The notes under the pieces: model-generated
Database searches by the model: none
Seen by the model: only the letters and a program-made list of their open reading frames with translations
What the model was told of the DNA's origin: nothing
Translations under genes and position numbers: made by a program
Shown here: in pieces, positions 35,517 through 46,430 of the stretch
How positions within the stretch are numbered: position 1 is the stretch's first letter
How the letters are laid out: every line of letters starts with the position of its first letter
Assembly: GCF_009208555.1 (NCBI RefSeq)
Contig: NZ_WFLI01000009.1
Coordinates: 124,001-188,000, forward strand
Source: Janthinobacterium violaceinigrum
Lineage (GTDB): Bacteria > Pseudomonadota > Gammaproteobacteria > Burkholderiales > Burkholderiaceae_D
Length of the DNA: 64,000 nucleotides
Reading direction: 5' to 3'

Positions 35517-35625
35517 AAGGCGCAATACGCCGCAGATTCTGCGGCCTGCCCCCATTCCAGCAAACAATATTGGAAATGTAAGTATTTTTCAAGCAGCCGT
35601 CCATAGGCACTGGTTCCCCACAGCA

Positions 35626-35643
35626 ATCCATGGCACCATGGAT
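35626..35643. promoter_or_regulatory. Perfect 18-base palindrome upstream of the prolyl oligopeptidase
   Basis: ATCCATGG, CA, CCATGGAT is a perfect inverted repeat 53 bases before the peptidase start. It is a candidate operator for a dimeric regulator; no regulator gene is adjacent. Confidence 0.45.
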
Positions 35644-35695
35644 GCGCCGTTTTGCCTGCAACGCGGCCTCCCACCGGACCATCAAGGAACATTAC

Positions 35696-37801
35696 ATGTC
35701 GTCATATCGCACCTTCGCCGGCAGCATGCTGCTCGGCCTGGCCGCAGCGGGCCTCGCCCATGCACAGGCACCCGCCCCTGCCGCCGCCAATACCGATCCC
35801 CACCAGTGGCTGGAAGAAGTCCTCGGCGACAAGCCGCTGGCCTGGGTCAAGCAGCACAATGCCGTCACCGTCAAGGAACTGGAAGGCCAGCCCGGCTTTT
35901 CGGCCCTGCAGGCGCGCCTGAAAACCATCCTCAATTCCAAGGAACGCATTCCCTACGTGAGCAAGGAAGGCGAGTTCTACTACAATTTCTGGCGCGATGC
36001 CCAGCACGTGCGCGGCATCTGGCGCCGCACCACCCTGGCGCAGTACCAGCTGGCCGAGCCAAGCTGGGAAACCGTGATCGACCTCGACCAGCTGGCGGCC
36101 GGCGAGAATGAAAACTGGGTCTGGGGCGGCGCCTCCTGCCTGTATCCGAAGGGCGAACGCTGCCTCATTTCCCTGTCGCGCGGCGGCGGCGACGCCAAGG
36201 TGGTACGCGAATACGACGTGGCCAAACGCGCCTTTGTCGACGGCGGCTTTACCCTGCCCGAAGCGAAGGGCAGCGCCAGCTGGATCGACCAGGACACCCT
36301 GTTCGTCTCCACCGATTTCGGCCCCGGCTCGATGACCAGCTCCGGCTACCCGCGCATCATCAAACAGTGGCAGCGCGGCACGCCGCTGGCGCAGGCGACG
36401 ACGCTGTATGAAGCCAAGGCCGACGACCTGAGCGCGGGCGCCTACAAGGATTTCACGCCCGGCCACGAACACCAGTTCATCGAGCGGCAAATCGATTTCT
36501 ACAGCGGCGAAACCTTCCTGCGCGATGGCGCGAACCTGAAGAAAGTGCCGAAGCCGGACGATGCCACCGTGTTTACCGTGCGCGATCAATTGATCATCAC
36601 CTTGCGCTCGGACTGGAAAGTGAACGGCAAGACCTATCTGCAAGGCTCGCTGCTGGCCACGGATTTCAAGGCCTTCATGCAGGGCAAGCAGGACCTGGAA
36701 GTGCTGTACGCGCCCACGGCCACGTCGTCGCTGGACAATGTGACGGCGACGAAATCGGCCATCCTCGTGACCACCCTGGACAAGGTCAAGAACCGCCTGA
36801 CGGAACTGCGCCACGTGAACGGCAAGTGGCAGCGCCGCGCCGTCGATGCGCCCAAGCTGGGCACCCTGGCCGTCAGCGCGCTCGACCCCGTCGACTCGGA
36901 CCAGTACTTCCTGACGGTGACCGACTTCCTCAACCCGACCACCCTGTACCTGGCCACGGCGCAGAGCGACAAGCGGACAAAGATCAAGTCGCTGCCCGCC
37001 TATTACGACGCGGCGCCGTACAAGGTGGAGCAGTTCGAATCGACGTCGAAGGATGGCACGAAGGTGCCGTATTTCGCCATCATGGGCAAGAAGACGAAGT
37101 TCGATGGCAGCAATCCCACCGTGCTGTATGGCTATGGTGGCTTCGAAGTGTCGCTGAAACCCAGCTACAGCGGCACCACGGGCGTGGCCTGGCTGGAAAA
37201 GGGCGGCGTGTATGTGCTGGCGAATATCCGCGGCGGCGGCGAATTCGGTCCCCGCTGGCACCAGGCGGCGTTGAAGGAAAACCGCCAGCGCGCGTATGAC
37301 GATTTCATCTCCGTGGCGCAGGATCTGATCAAGCGCAAGGTCACCAGTCCACGCCACCTGGGCATCATGGGCGGCAGCAATGGCGGCCTGCTGACGGGCG
37401 CCGTGCTGGTGCAGCGCCCCGACCTGTTCAATGCCGTCGTCAGCCAGGTGCCGCTGCTCGACATGCGCCGCTATAACAAGCTGCTGGCGGGCGCCTCGTG
37501 GATGGGAGAATACGGCGACCCGGACGTGCCGGAACAATGGGCTTACATCAGCAAGTACTCGCCGTACCAGAACGTCTTCAAGGACAAGAAATATCCGCGC
37601 GTGCTGTTTACCACCTCGACGCGCGACGACCGGGTCCACCCTGGCCATGCGCGCAAGATGGTGGCCAAGATGGAAGAGCAAGGCCACGACGTGCTGTACT
37701 GGGAAAACACGGAAGGCGGCCATGCGGGCGCCGCCAACAACGACCAGCAGGCGCTGATGTGGGCGCTGACCTACACCTTCCTGCTGGAGCAGCTGAAGTA
37801 A
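35696..37801 (+). CDS. Secreted prolyl oligopeptidase (S9A)
   Basis: A 701-residue peptidase with a signal peptide (MSSYRTFAGSMLLGLAAAGLAHA). Residues about 30-420 form the beta-propeller, the rest the alpha/beta hydrolase domain. The catalytic Ser is in MGGSNGGLLTGA, the Asp in TSTRDDRVHPGHA and the His in TEGGHAGAAN. It would cleave short proline-containing peptides in the periplasm or outside. ATG 35696 follows AAGGAA. A strong terminator ends the gene. Confidence 0.93.
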   Translation: MSSYRTFAGSMLLGLAAAGLAHAQAPAPAAANTDPHQWLEEVLGDKPLAWVKQHNAVTVKELEGQPGFSALQARLKTILNSKERIPYVSKEGEFYYNFWRDAQHVRGIWRRTTLAQYQLAEPSWETVIDLDQLAAGENENWVWGGASCLYPKGERCLISLSRGGGDAKVVREYDVAKRAFVDGGFTLPEAKGSASWIDQDTLFVSTDFGPGSMTSSGYPRIIKQWQRGTPLAQATTLYEAKADDLSAGAYKDFTPGHEHQFIERQIDFYSGETFLRDGANLKKVPKPDDATVFTVRDQLIITLRSDWKVNGKTYLQGSLLATDFKAFMQGKQDLEVLYAPTATSSLDNVTATKSAILVTTLDKVKNRLTELRHVNGKWQRRAVDAPKLGTLAVSALDPVDSDQYFLTVTDFLNPTTLYLATAQSDKRTKIKSLPAYYDAAPYKVEQFESTSKDGTKVPYFAIMGKKTKFDGSNPTVLYGYGGFEVSLKPSYSGTTGVAWLEKGGVYVLANIRGGGEFGPRWHQAALKENRQRAYDDFISVAQDLIKRKVTSPRHLGIMGGSNGGLLTGAVLVQRPDLFNAVVSQVPLLDMRRYNKLLAGASWMGEYGDPDVPEQWAYISKYSPYQNVFKDKKYPRVLFTTSTRDDRVHPGHARKMVAKMEEQGHDVLYWENTEGGHAGAANNDQQALMWALTYTFLLEQLK

Positions 37802-37827
37802 AACGGGCCTGACGGCCCCTGCAAGCG

Positions 37828-37868
37828 AGAACGCCTGCACCGGACTCCGGCGCAGGCGTTCTGCTTTT
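37828..37868 (+). terminator. Intrinsic terminator after the prolyl oligopeptidase
   Basis: AGAACGCCTGC pairs perfectly with GCAGGCGTTCT, with an inner CCGG/CCGG stem, and is followed on the plus strand by TGCTTTT. It lies 27 bases after the stop codon. The hairpin also folds on the other strand and may serve the convergent transferase gene. Confidence 0.8.
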
Positions 37869-37872
37869 GGCG

Positions 37873-38502
37873 TTACTTTATCTGCGCGCTGGGGCGCTCG
37901 GCAATCCGGTCGCGGTAAGCCTGCAAATGCGCCAGTCCCTCCGCACCGGGACGGTATTTCATCAGGCCACGGACAAATTCCAGCGCGCAGAAGGCCGTGA
38001 TGTCGGCAATCGTAAACCGTTCGCCCGCGACGTAGGGCTGGTGCGCCAGCACCTGGTCCAGCCATTGCGCCGTCTCGCGCATCTTGCCTGCCTGCGCCAG
38101 GGCGAAGTCGGGAAACTGGGGGTTTTCCAGCGCCACCAGGGCCGGATGGCCATGGCGCACCCAGTTGGCGGCGCCGCTGAACAAATGCAGTTCCACGCGG
38201 CGGTCGGCCATTTCGATGAAGGCGCGCTCCTCGAAACCCTCGCCCATCAGGTTAGGCTGCGGCTGCAAGCCTTCCAGGTAGGTGCAGATGGCGCGCGTCT
38301 CGGTCAGCACGCGTCCGTCCGCCAGTTCCAGCACGGGCACGCGGCCCAGCGGGTTTTTCGTCAGGAAGGCGGGGTCGCGGTGCTGGCCCGCCATCAGGTC
38401 GAGCGCCACTTCCTCGATGCCGGTGATGCCCTTTTCGGCGATGAACATGGTGACGCGGCGCGGATTGGGCGTACGGGGGCTGATATACAGTTTCATGTGC
38501 AT
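37873..38502 (-). CDS. Glutathione S-transferase family protein
   Basis: A 209-residue cytosolic protein with the two-domain GST fold. The thioredoxin-like half has LYISPRTPNPRRVTMFIAEKG, the cis-proline motif GRVPVLELADGRVLTET and TRAICTYLE; the C-terminal helical half has GERFTIADITAFCALEF. The N-terminal SPRTPNPRRV pattern suggests a catalytic serine or asparagine class. Substrate unknown. ATG 38502 is used; ATG 38496 is an alternative. Confidence 0.9.
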   Translation of the reverse strand: MHMKLYISPRTPNPRRVTMFIAEKGITGIEEVALDLMAGQHRDPAFLTKNPLGRVPVLELADGRVLTETRAICTYLEGLQPQPNLMGEGFEERAFIEMADRRVELHLFSGAANWVRHGHPALVALENPQFPDFALAQAGKMRETAQWLDQVLAHQPYVAGERFTIADITAFCALEFVRGLMKYRPGAEGLAHLQAYRDRIAERPSAQIK

Positions 38503-38731
38503 GGGTCTCGTCTCGTCTATGGGGTGGACAATCAGCTGCGGGACTGGCCTGCGGCAGGACAGTCAGGCGCCCATCATACCAGCGCACCGCCATGGTGCGG
38601 CGTCCATGGCGCGTTGACTTTGCCCCCGTTTCCACTTAGATTGCTGTACGGGAACGCTGGCCTACAGCTCCAGCGATGTCCCGCTACCGCCATGACGCTC
38701 GCAGCCTACCCGGCTGGCGGGCGTTTTATCC

Positions 38732-41455
<2,724 letters not shown>

Positions 41456-41463
41456 GCGCCCGC

Positions 41464-41493
41464 GCCCGGCGCCGCAGTACGGCGGCGCCGGGC
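41464..41493 (+). terminator. GC-rich hairpin after the M1 aminopeptidase
   Basis: GCCCGGCGCCGC and GCGGCGCCGGGC form a perfect 12-base-pair stem with a six-base loop, 8 bases after the stop. No T-run follows, so it may protect the message end or act with the next hairpin rather than terminate alone. Confidence 0.6.
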
Positions 41494-41522
41494 ATTCTCC
41501 GGCCCTGCACGAAAATCCGGAC

Positions 41523-41559
41523 AAAAAAAACCGGCTTCGCAAGTCGCGGCAGCCGGTTG
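41523..41559 (-). terminator. Intrinsic terminator on the minus strand
   Basis: On the minus strand AACCGGCT pairs with AGCCGGTT and is followed by a run of T. It points to transcripts entering from the right. The nearest minus-strand gene, the OmpA-type gene, ends about 400 bases earlier, so it closes either a long 3' untranslated region or a separate RNA. Confidence 0.75.
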
Positions 41560-41563
41560 AAAC

Positions 41564-41955
41564 GCTGTTTCAGAGCGCAGGGATAAAACGGGAACACATG
41601 CAAAAGTGGAAATCGTGCCGGTCATTGAGGTGTCCGGCAACCTTGCGCCCGGGGTTTCCGTGCGCCATGTATCCACTATGCCAGTCCTTCCTTCAGGCAG
41701 GCTTAGGACTTCATTAAATCCCCGGCCGTTTCCCGATTTTTCCCGTCCTTGCCCTACCCTGCCCCGCTTTGCTTGCCAACGCGGCAATGCTTCTGCCGCG
41801 CCGGCCTGTCTGGTGCCGATGGTTGAGCTCACCGGCTAAGCTGTTGAGTCATGCCTGCATCCTATCGCTCCCGGAGCGTAGTGATCTGCGCAACACATGC
41901 TGTGTGCCAACAAAAGCATCATAACAGCGGCATATGACGGGCTTATGACGTAGCG
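41564..41955. other. Gene-free stretch between terminator and OmpA-type gene
   Basis: About 390 bases with no convincing reading frame. On the minus strand AGTCCT and AGGACT could pair around 41690-41717, and the stretch ends in a strong terminator. It could be the 3' untranslated region of the surface-protein operon or a small RNA gene. I did not recognise a known RNA family. Confidence 0.4.
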
Positions 41956-43065
41956 CTAAGGTGTGCTGCCCTTCTTTGCAGAACTCTTGATACCCGTCAA
42001 CTCGATCTCCACCCGGCGGTTCGGCTGCAGACAGGCGATCAGGGCCGCGCGCGGCGCCACCTTGTCGCAGGCGGCGACGGGTTCGGCCTTGCCCTTGCCA
42101 TACGCGCTGATGACATTGGCGATGCCCTGTTCACGCAGCAACTGTTTCACCGTCAGGGCGCGCCGTTCGGACAGGGCCTGGTTATAGCTGTCCGAGCCCA
42201 GGCGGTCCGTATGCCCCGTCACGGACAGCGTATCGATCTGGACATAGCCCTGCTTCAGGCGCGCCGCCAGGTCGCGGATTTTCTCGACGCCCTGCGGCAG
42301 CACGTCGGCCGCGCCCGCCTTGTCGAAGCGGAACAGGGCATCCATGTCGAGCGTGATGCGCTCATGCCCGATGCGCGGGGGCGGAGGCACCGGCGGTTCC
42401 GGCTCCCGCTTCGGCTGGTCGGCCGGGCACGCCGCTGCGGCGGACTGGGCGGCTGCCTGCGCATCTTCGGCCAGTTGCACGTACGGGTTCGCGTGGCGCC
42501 AGCCCTGCTGCTTGTATTCATTGCCCGCATGCACCAGTTCCACTTCGCCGCACGCCACCTTTTGCGCTGCGCAGGCAAAGCCCGGCGATGCATGCAGCTT
42601 GCCGAAGCTGGCCCACAGGTCGTCGCGCAAGCGCGTGGCGTCGTTCACCAGCGGCGTGGCGTCGCCGGGATTGGGCGTGCTGCCGTCTTCCAACGCGGCA
42701 ACGATCTTCGCCGATTCCTGCAAGGCTTGCAGGGGAAAGGCCGAGCGGTCGTTGCGCGTGTATTCGTGGAACGAGACGTCGAGCCAGCATTGCGCCTTGG
42801 ACAGGTAATAGTCGCCCACGCGCACGCCGCCATCGTTGAGCTTTTTGATGCGCTCCTGCAGCAGGCGGTAGGCTTGCTGGTCGGCAGAGACGGCCTGGTC
42901 GCTGATGCGCAGTTGCGGCATGGCCAGCGGCGCCGCCGACAGGGTCGGCGTGACTGCCTGGGCCAGGCCCATGGCCAGCAGGCTGGCCAGCGGCAGCAGT
43001 TTCATCATCGGTGTCATGGTCGGTGTCAACATTGGTGTGATTTTCGGAGTCATGGTAGCTTTCAT
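41956..43065 (-). CDS. OmpA-family peptidoglycan-binding protein
   Basis: A 369-residue envelope protein. The start overlaps the previous stop as ATGA, which supports translation from 43065. The first 20 residues are an unusual Thr-Pro-Met repeat; the signal peptide proper starts at MMKLLPLASLLAMGLAQA, and internal starts there are possible. A helical middle with a Cys pair (AQCWLDVSFHEY; CAAQKVACGEV) is followed by a proline-rich linker and the OmpA-like domain (VTGHTDRLGSDSYNQALSER and NRRVEIEL), which binds peptidoglycan. Third gene of the giant surface-protein operon; probably ties the complex to the cell wall. Confidence 0.88.
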   Translation of the reverse strand: MKATMTPKITPMLTPTMTPMMKLLPLASLLAMGLAQAVTPTLSAAPLAMPQLRISDQAVSADQQAYRLLQERIKKLNDGGVRVGDYYLSKAQCWLDVSFHEYTRNDRSAFPLQALQESAKIVAALEDGSTPNPGDATPLVNDATRLRDDLWASFGKLHASPGFACAAQKVACGEVELVHAGNEYKQQGWRHANPYVQLAEDAQAAAQSAAAACPADQPKREPEPPVPPPPRIGHERITLDMDALFRFDKAGAADVLPQGVEKIRDLAARLKQGYVQIDTLSVTGHTDRLGSDSYNQALSERRALTVKQLLREQGIANVISAYGKGKAEPVAACDKVAPRAALIACLQPNRRVEIELTGIKSSAKKGSTP

Positions 43066-46000
43066 GGCCGGGCCAGGGTACGGTTGATGGTGGCGTCTTT
43101 GCCTTTGAACAGGTTTTCATCGAACTTGAAGCGCAGGCGCAAATACGGGCCGCGCGCCGTGTAGTCGGCGCCCGTCAGGTCGCGGTCGGAAAAGCCCGAC
43201 CAGTTGTGGCCGGCCGACAGCCACAGGTTTTGCGCCAGCAGATAACCGACTTCGACGCCATTGGCCCACTGGCGGCTGCCCCCTTGCGGACTGCCCATCA
43301 CGGCCGCCAGCACGCCGATGTCCCAGTTCTTGCTGATGTCATACACGGTGCGCCCGGAAAACAGCCACGCCGTGTATTTCTCTTGCCCGGCGGGCAAGTT
43401 CTTGTCGTTGTTGTGCTTGGCGGCGACCCTGCCCGTGAACCACCACGGACGGCTGGGGTGATAGTCGAGGTGCGTGGAAACGATATGCGCGCGATAATTG
43501 TCGCCATCGATCTGCGACTGGTCGCGCACGGTCTTGTACTCGTAGCGGGCCAGGCCGTTGAAACGGTTGTCGTCCACGGGGCGCCACGCAAAGCCCAGTT
43601 GCGCCCGGTCCTGCAGCACATTGCCCACAGGCGCGCCGCTGGCGTCGTCGTTATTGCGCGTGTACAGCAGGTAGTTGCGTGCAAGCAAAGTCCAGTCGCG
43701 GCTCAGCTTGCGTGCCCAGGCAATCGTATTGAGCCACTGATCCTGGCGCTGGTTGCCCGGCGCGACCTCGCTGTCGAACAGGCGCCGGTACTCGAGCTTG
43801 ACGGAACCCCGCCACAGGGGATTGACGGCATAGTCGAAGCCTGCCGCCACGGCAACGGCTTGCTGTTGCTGGCCGTTCATGACTTTCAGATATTCCACAT
43901 TCGTGTTGGCCGCCAGCCCTTCGCCCAGGTTCCACGTGTTGCGCAAGCCGGACGCCAGCTGCAAGTCGCGCTGATTGCTGAGGCTGTAATCGATGGCGTC
44001 GCGCATGCGGTACTCGCCAAACACGGTGCCGCCCGGCATGTAGCCCGTATCGGCGCCGGCCACAAAGCTGGTGCTGCGGTCGGCCGGATTGAGCGAATAC
44101 GCGGACGCCAGCCCCGTCTGGTTTTCATAGCGCGCGTACAGCCGGCTGCGTTCGGCCAGCTGGTATTGCGCGCCCAGGCCGTAGCGGTGCTGGTCCGCGT
44201 CGGCTATGCTTTTTTCCACGTCGCCATTCAGGGTCCAGCGGTCCGTGGCCTTGTACTGCGCGCCCAGGCGCACGGTGGTGGCGTCCAGCGGCACCGTCGC
44301 GCCCGTCCCTGCGCCGGGATTGATGGGCGCAAACGTGGTGATGCTGCCGCCCGTGACAGGGTCGATGGCCGTGTTGGCCGTGCCGTTGCCGAAGAAGCCG
44401 CCCGTGGGATTCAAGCCCGTGCCCAGCGGCGAGGTATTCGGCGCGATGCCGGCCGTCGACGGCATGCCGCCGCTCTCCTTCATGTGCTGGATGGACACGT
44501 CGAGCAGCCAGCGCTCGCTGGCATTCCACGCCACGCCCAGGCGCTGCGCATCGCGGCGCGCGTCCGTGCTGCGCTCGTCGCTGCGGATGGCCTCGCCATA
44601 CACGGTGATGACGGGACTGAGCTTGTAGCCCGCCTTCACGCCCGCCTCGCCCCGCCCGCCCGTGATGCCGGCCGCCGTGTTGTTGAAATCCTTGTCGGAA
44701 CGGTTCCAGAACGCTTTCGCTTCCAGCTTGTCATCCTTGTGCTGCAACTCGATCCGCGCCGCGTTGCCGCTCACTTCATCGCGCAACTCGCCCGCCTGGC
44801 CCGACGGCGTCGTGTAGATATTGCCGCCCGCGCTGTAGCTGGTGGACGTGGTGCGCGCCACTTCCAGCACGAGCAGGCTGTGCTCGCCCAGGCGCAAGCC
44901 CGCGTTGGCACTATGCAATTTGTATGGCGACAAGGGATTCTTGTCTTCCACGGCCGAGCCGCCGAGCGAGACCATCTTGCCCAGCTGCACCTGCCCATCC
45001 ACGCCCAGGGTCCAGAATTTCTCGCCGCCCTGGTCCACTTCATAGCTGATGCGTATCGATTGCGGGTCGCCATTCGGCGTCAGCGCGGGGATCGCCTGCT
45101 TGAACAGGATGCGCCCGCTGAACGGCTCGAAGCTGTAATCCTCGAAGCGGCGCAGCTGCGTGGCTTGCACGATATTGCCGTTCTGGTTCTTGTCGCGCAC
45201 GACGATCTCGATCTTTTCCGAGTTTTCGATGGCGTTGTTGTTGCGCACGGCGAACGGTCCCGACGTGCCGTTCGCCCGGTATTCCTCGACCACCTGCTTC
45301 AGGCTGTCGTTGATGGCAAACGCATTGGCGACGATGCCATCCTGTTCGTAATGGCCGCGCCCGCCCGTGGCCGTGCGGTTGTACTGTCCCAGTTTCCTCT
45401 GCTGCAAGTTCGCCACGGCGCCGCCGCCCGTCATCTGGCTGAAGCCGTCGCCCGTGGCAAAGTCGCCGTACAGCACGTAGCTTTTTTGCCGGTCGATGCG
45501 CACGTATAAACGGTCGCTGGAGCGGGCGTCGAAATTGCGCACGGAACTGTCGCCGTAGACGGGATAAAACTCTTCCGGATTGACATCGCGCAAGAGGCGC
45601 GCGCGCGTGTCCTTGTCCGAATCGTAGGCGGCCGTCAGCAAGGCGTCGCCACGGATGGTGCCTTTCAAAAACATCGCCGCACGGCCCGCCACATTGGCCT
45701 TGCCATTGTTGAACGCCCGGCTCCAGCGCTGGATGTCGCGCTCGAAACCGTCATTGAAACGCGACGGCGCAATGGCATCGCTCGACAGGCTGCGCTTGCT
45801 GATGATGCCGTCGATCAAGCCCACGGCCAGCATGTCGCGCAATTCCGGCAGAAAACTGATCGTGCCCTGCGCCGCCACTTTGCCGGCCGACACGCGCAGC
45901 AGCACGTCCTGCGGCGTGGCGGGGGCCAGCAGGCTGAAGACCGCTTCGCCATTCTCCACCGTCAGCTGCGTGCCGGGCGTGACCTTGTCGGCGTCGCGGC

Positions 46001-46430
46001 GCTCCGGTCCCAGTTCGTCCGTGCGGGCCCCGGGCAGCAGGATGCGCCCGCCGCTGGCCTCGATGGTCAATAACGCCGTGCCCGCCAGGGGCTTGCCCTG
46101 CTCATCAAAGAGGCTCACCGTCACCTTGACGGGGCTCTGGCCATCGGCCGGCACATCGTTCCCGTCCGTCTCGACGGCGATGCGCGCCACGCCCCGGTTG
46201 ATGGCGTAATCGGTGGCGCCCACCTTGCCGGCGAGGAAGGAAGGCGCCGCCACGGCGGAGCCTGACGCACTGTCCGGCAAGGGCAGTTGCGCCAGGCTGG
46301 CCGCCGGCAAGGCCAGCAGGGCCAGCGCGGCGGCCATGCGCCGAGGCGCGGGGAGAGTTCTCTTCATGGCTTGTTTCTCTTTGGCGGCATTGGCAAGCGG
46401 CAAGTAAGGTGGCAGAGGCTTATTGCACAT
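43062..46430 (-). CDS. Outer-membrane beta-barrel protein of the surface operon
   Basis: A 1122-residue protein. After a signal peptide (hydrophobic MAAALALLALPAASLAQ at about residues 32-48) comes an Ig-like domain of the invasin/Big-1 kind (NDVPADGQSPVKVTVSLFDE). From about residue 200 the sequence shows long alternating strands with aromatic girdles, ending in GPYLRLRFKFDE, like a C-terminal barrel signal. No TonB box or clear plug domain is visible. ATG 46430 follows GGAGG and overlaps the giant gene by 11 bases; ATG 46367 is an alternative. It may export, display or anchor the giant protein; that is inferred from the operon. Confidence 0.82.
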   Translation of the reverse strand: MCNKPLPPYLPLANAAKEKQAMKRTLPAPRRMAAALALLALPAASLAQLPLPDSASGSAVAAPSFLAGKVGATDYAINRGVARIAVETDGNDVPADGQSPVKVTVSLFDEQGKPLAGTALLTIEASGGRILLPGARTDELGPERRDADKVTPGTQLTVENGEAVFSLLAPATPQDVLLRVSAGKVAAQGTISFLPELRDMLAVGLIDGIISKRSLSSDAIAPSRFNDGFERDIQRWSRAFNNGKANVAGRAAMFLKGTIRGDALLTAAYDSDKDTRARLLRDVNPEEFYPVYGDSSVRNFDARSSDRLYVRIDRQKSYVLYGDFATGDGFSQMTGGGAVANLQQRKLGQYNRTATGGRGHYEQDGIVANAFAINDSLKQVVEEYRANGTSGPFAVRNNNAIENSEKIEIVVRDKNQNGNIVQATQLRRFEDYSFEPFSGRILFKQAIPALTPNGDPQSIRISYEVDQGGEKFWTLGVDGQVQLGKMVSLGGSAVEDKNPLSPYKLHSANAGLRLGEHSLLVLEVARTTSTSYSAGGNIYTTPSGQAGELRDEVSGNAARIELQHKDDKLEAKAFWNRSDKDFNNTAAGITGGRGEAGVKAGYKLSPVITVYGEAIRSDERSTDARRDAQRLGVAWNASERWLLDVSIQHMKESGGMPSTAGIAPNTSPLGTGLNPTGGFFGNGTANTAIDPVTGGSITTFAPINPGAGTGATVPLDATTVRLGAQYKATDRWTLNGDVEKSIADADQHRYGLGAQYQLAERSRLYARYENQTGLASAYSLNPADRSTSFVAGADTGYMPGGTVFGEYRMRDAIDYSLSNQRDLQLASGLRNTWNLGEGLAANTNVEYLKVMNGQQQQAVAVAAGFDYAVNPLWRGSVKLEYRRLFDSEVAPGNQRQDQWLNTIAWARKLSRDWTLLARNYLLYTRNNDDASGAPVGNVLQDRAQLGFAWRPVDDNRFNGLARYEYKTVRDQSQIDGDNYRAHIVSTHLDYHPSRPWWFTGRVAAKHNNDKNLPAGQEKYTAWLFSGRTVYDISKNWDIGVLAAVMGSPQGGSRQWANGVEVGYLLAQNLWLSAGHNWSGFSDRDLTGADYTARGPYLRLRFKFDENLFKGKDATINRTLARP

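Noticed and set aside
41889..41911. Sigma-54-like TGGCAC and TTGC pair on the minus strand
   Set aside because: The spacing between the GG and GC is about five bases too long for a -24/-12 promoter.
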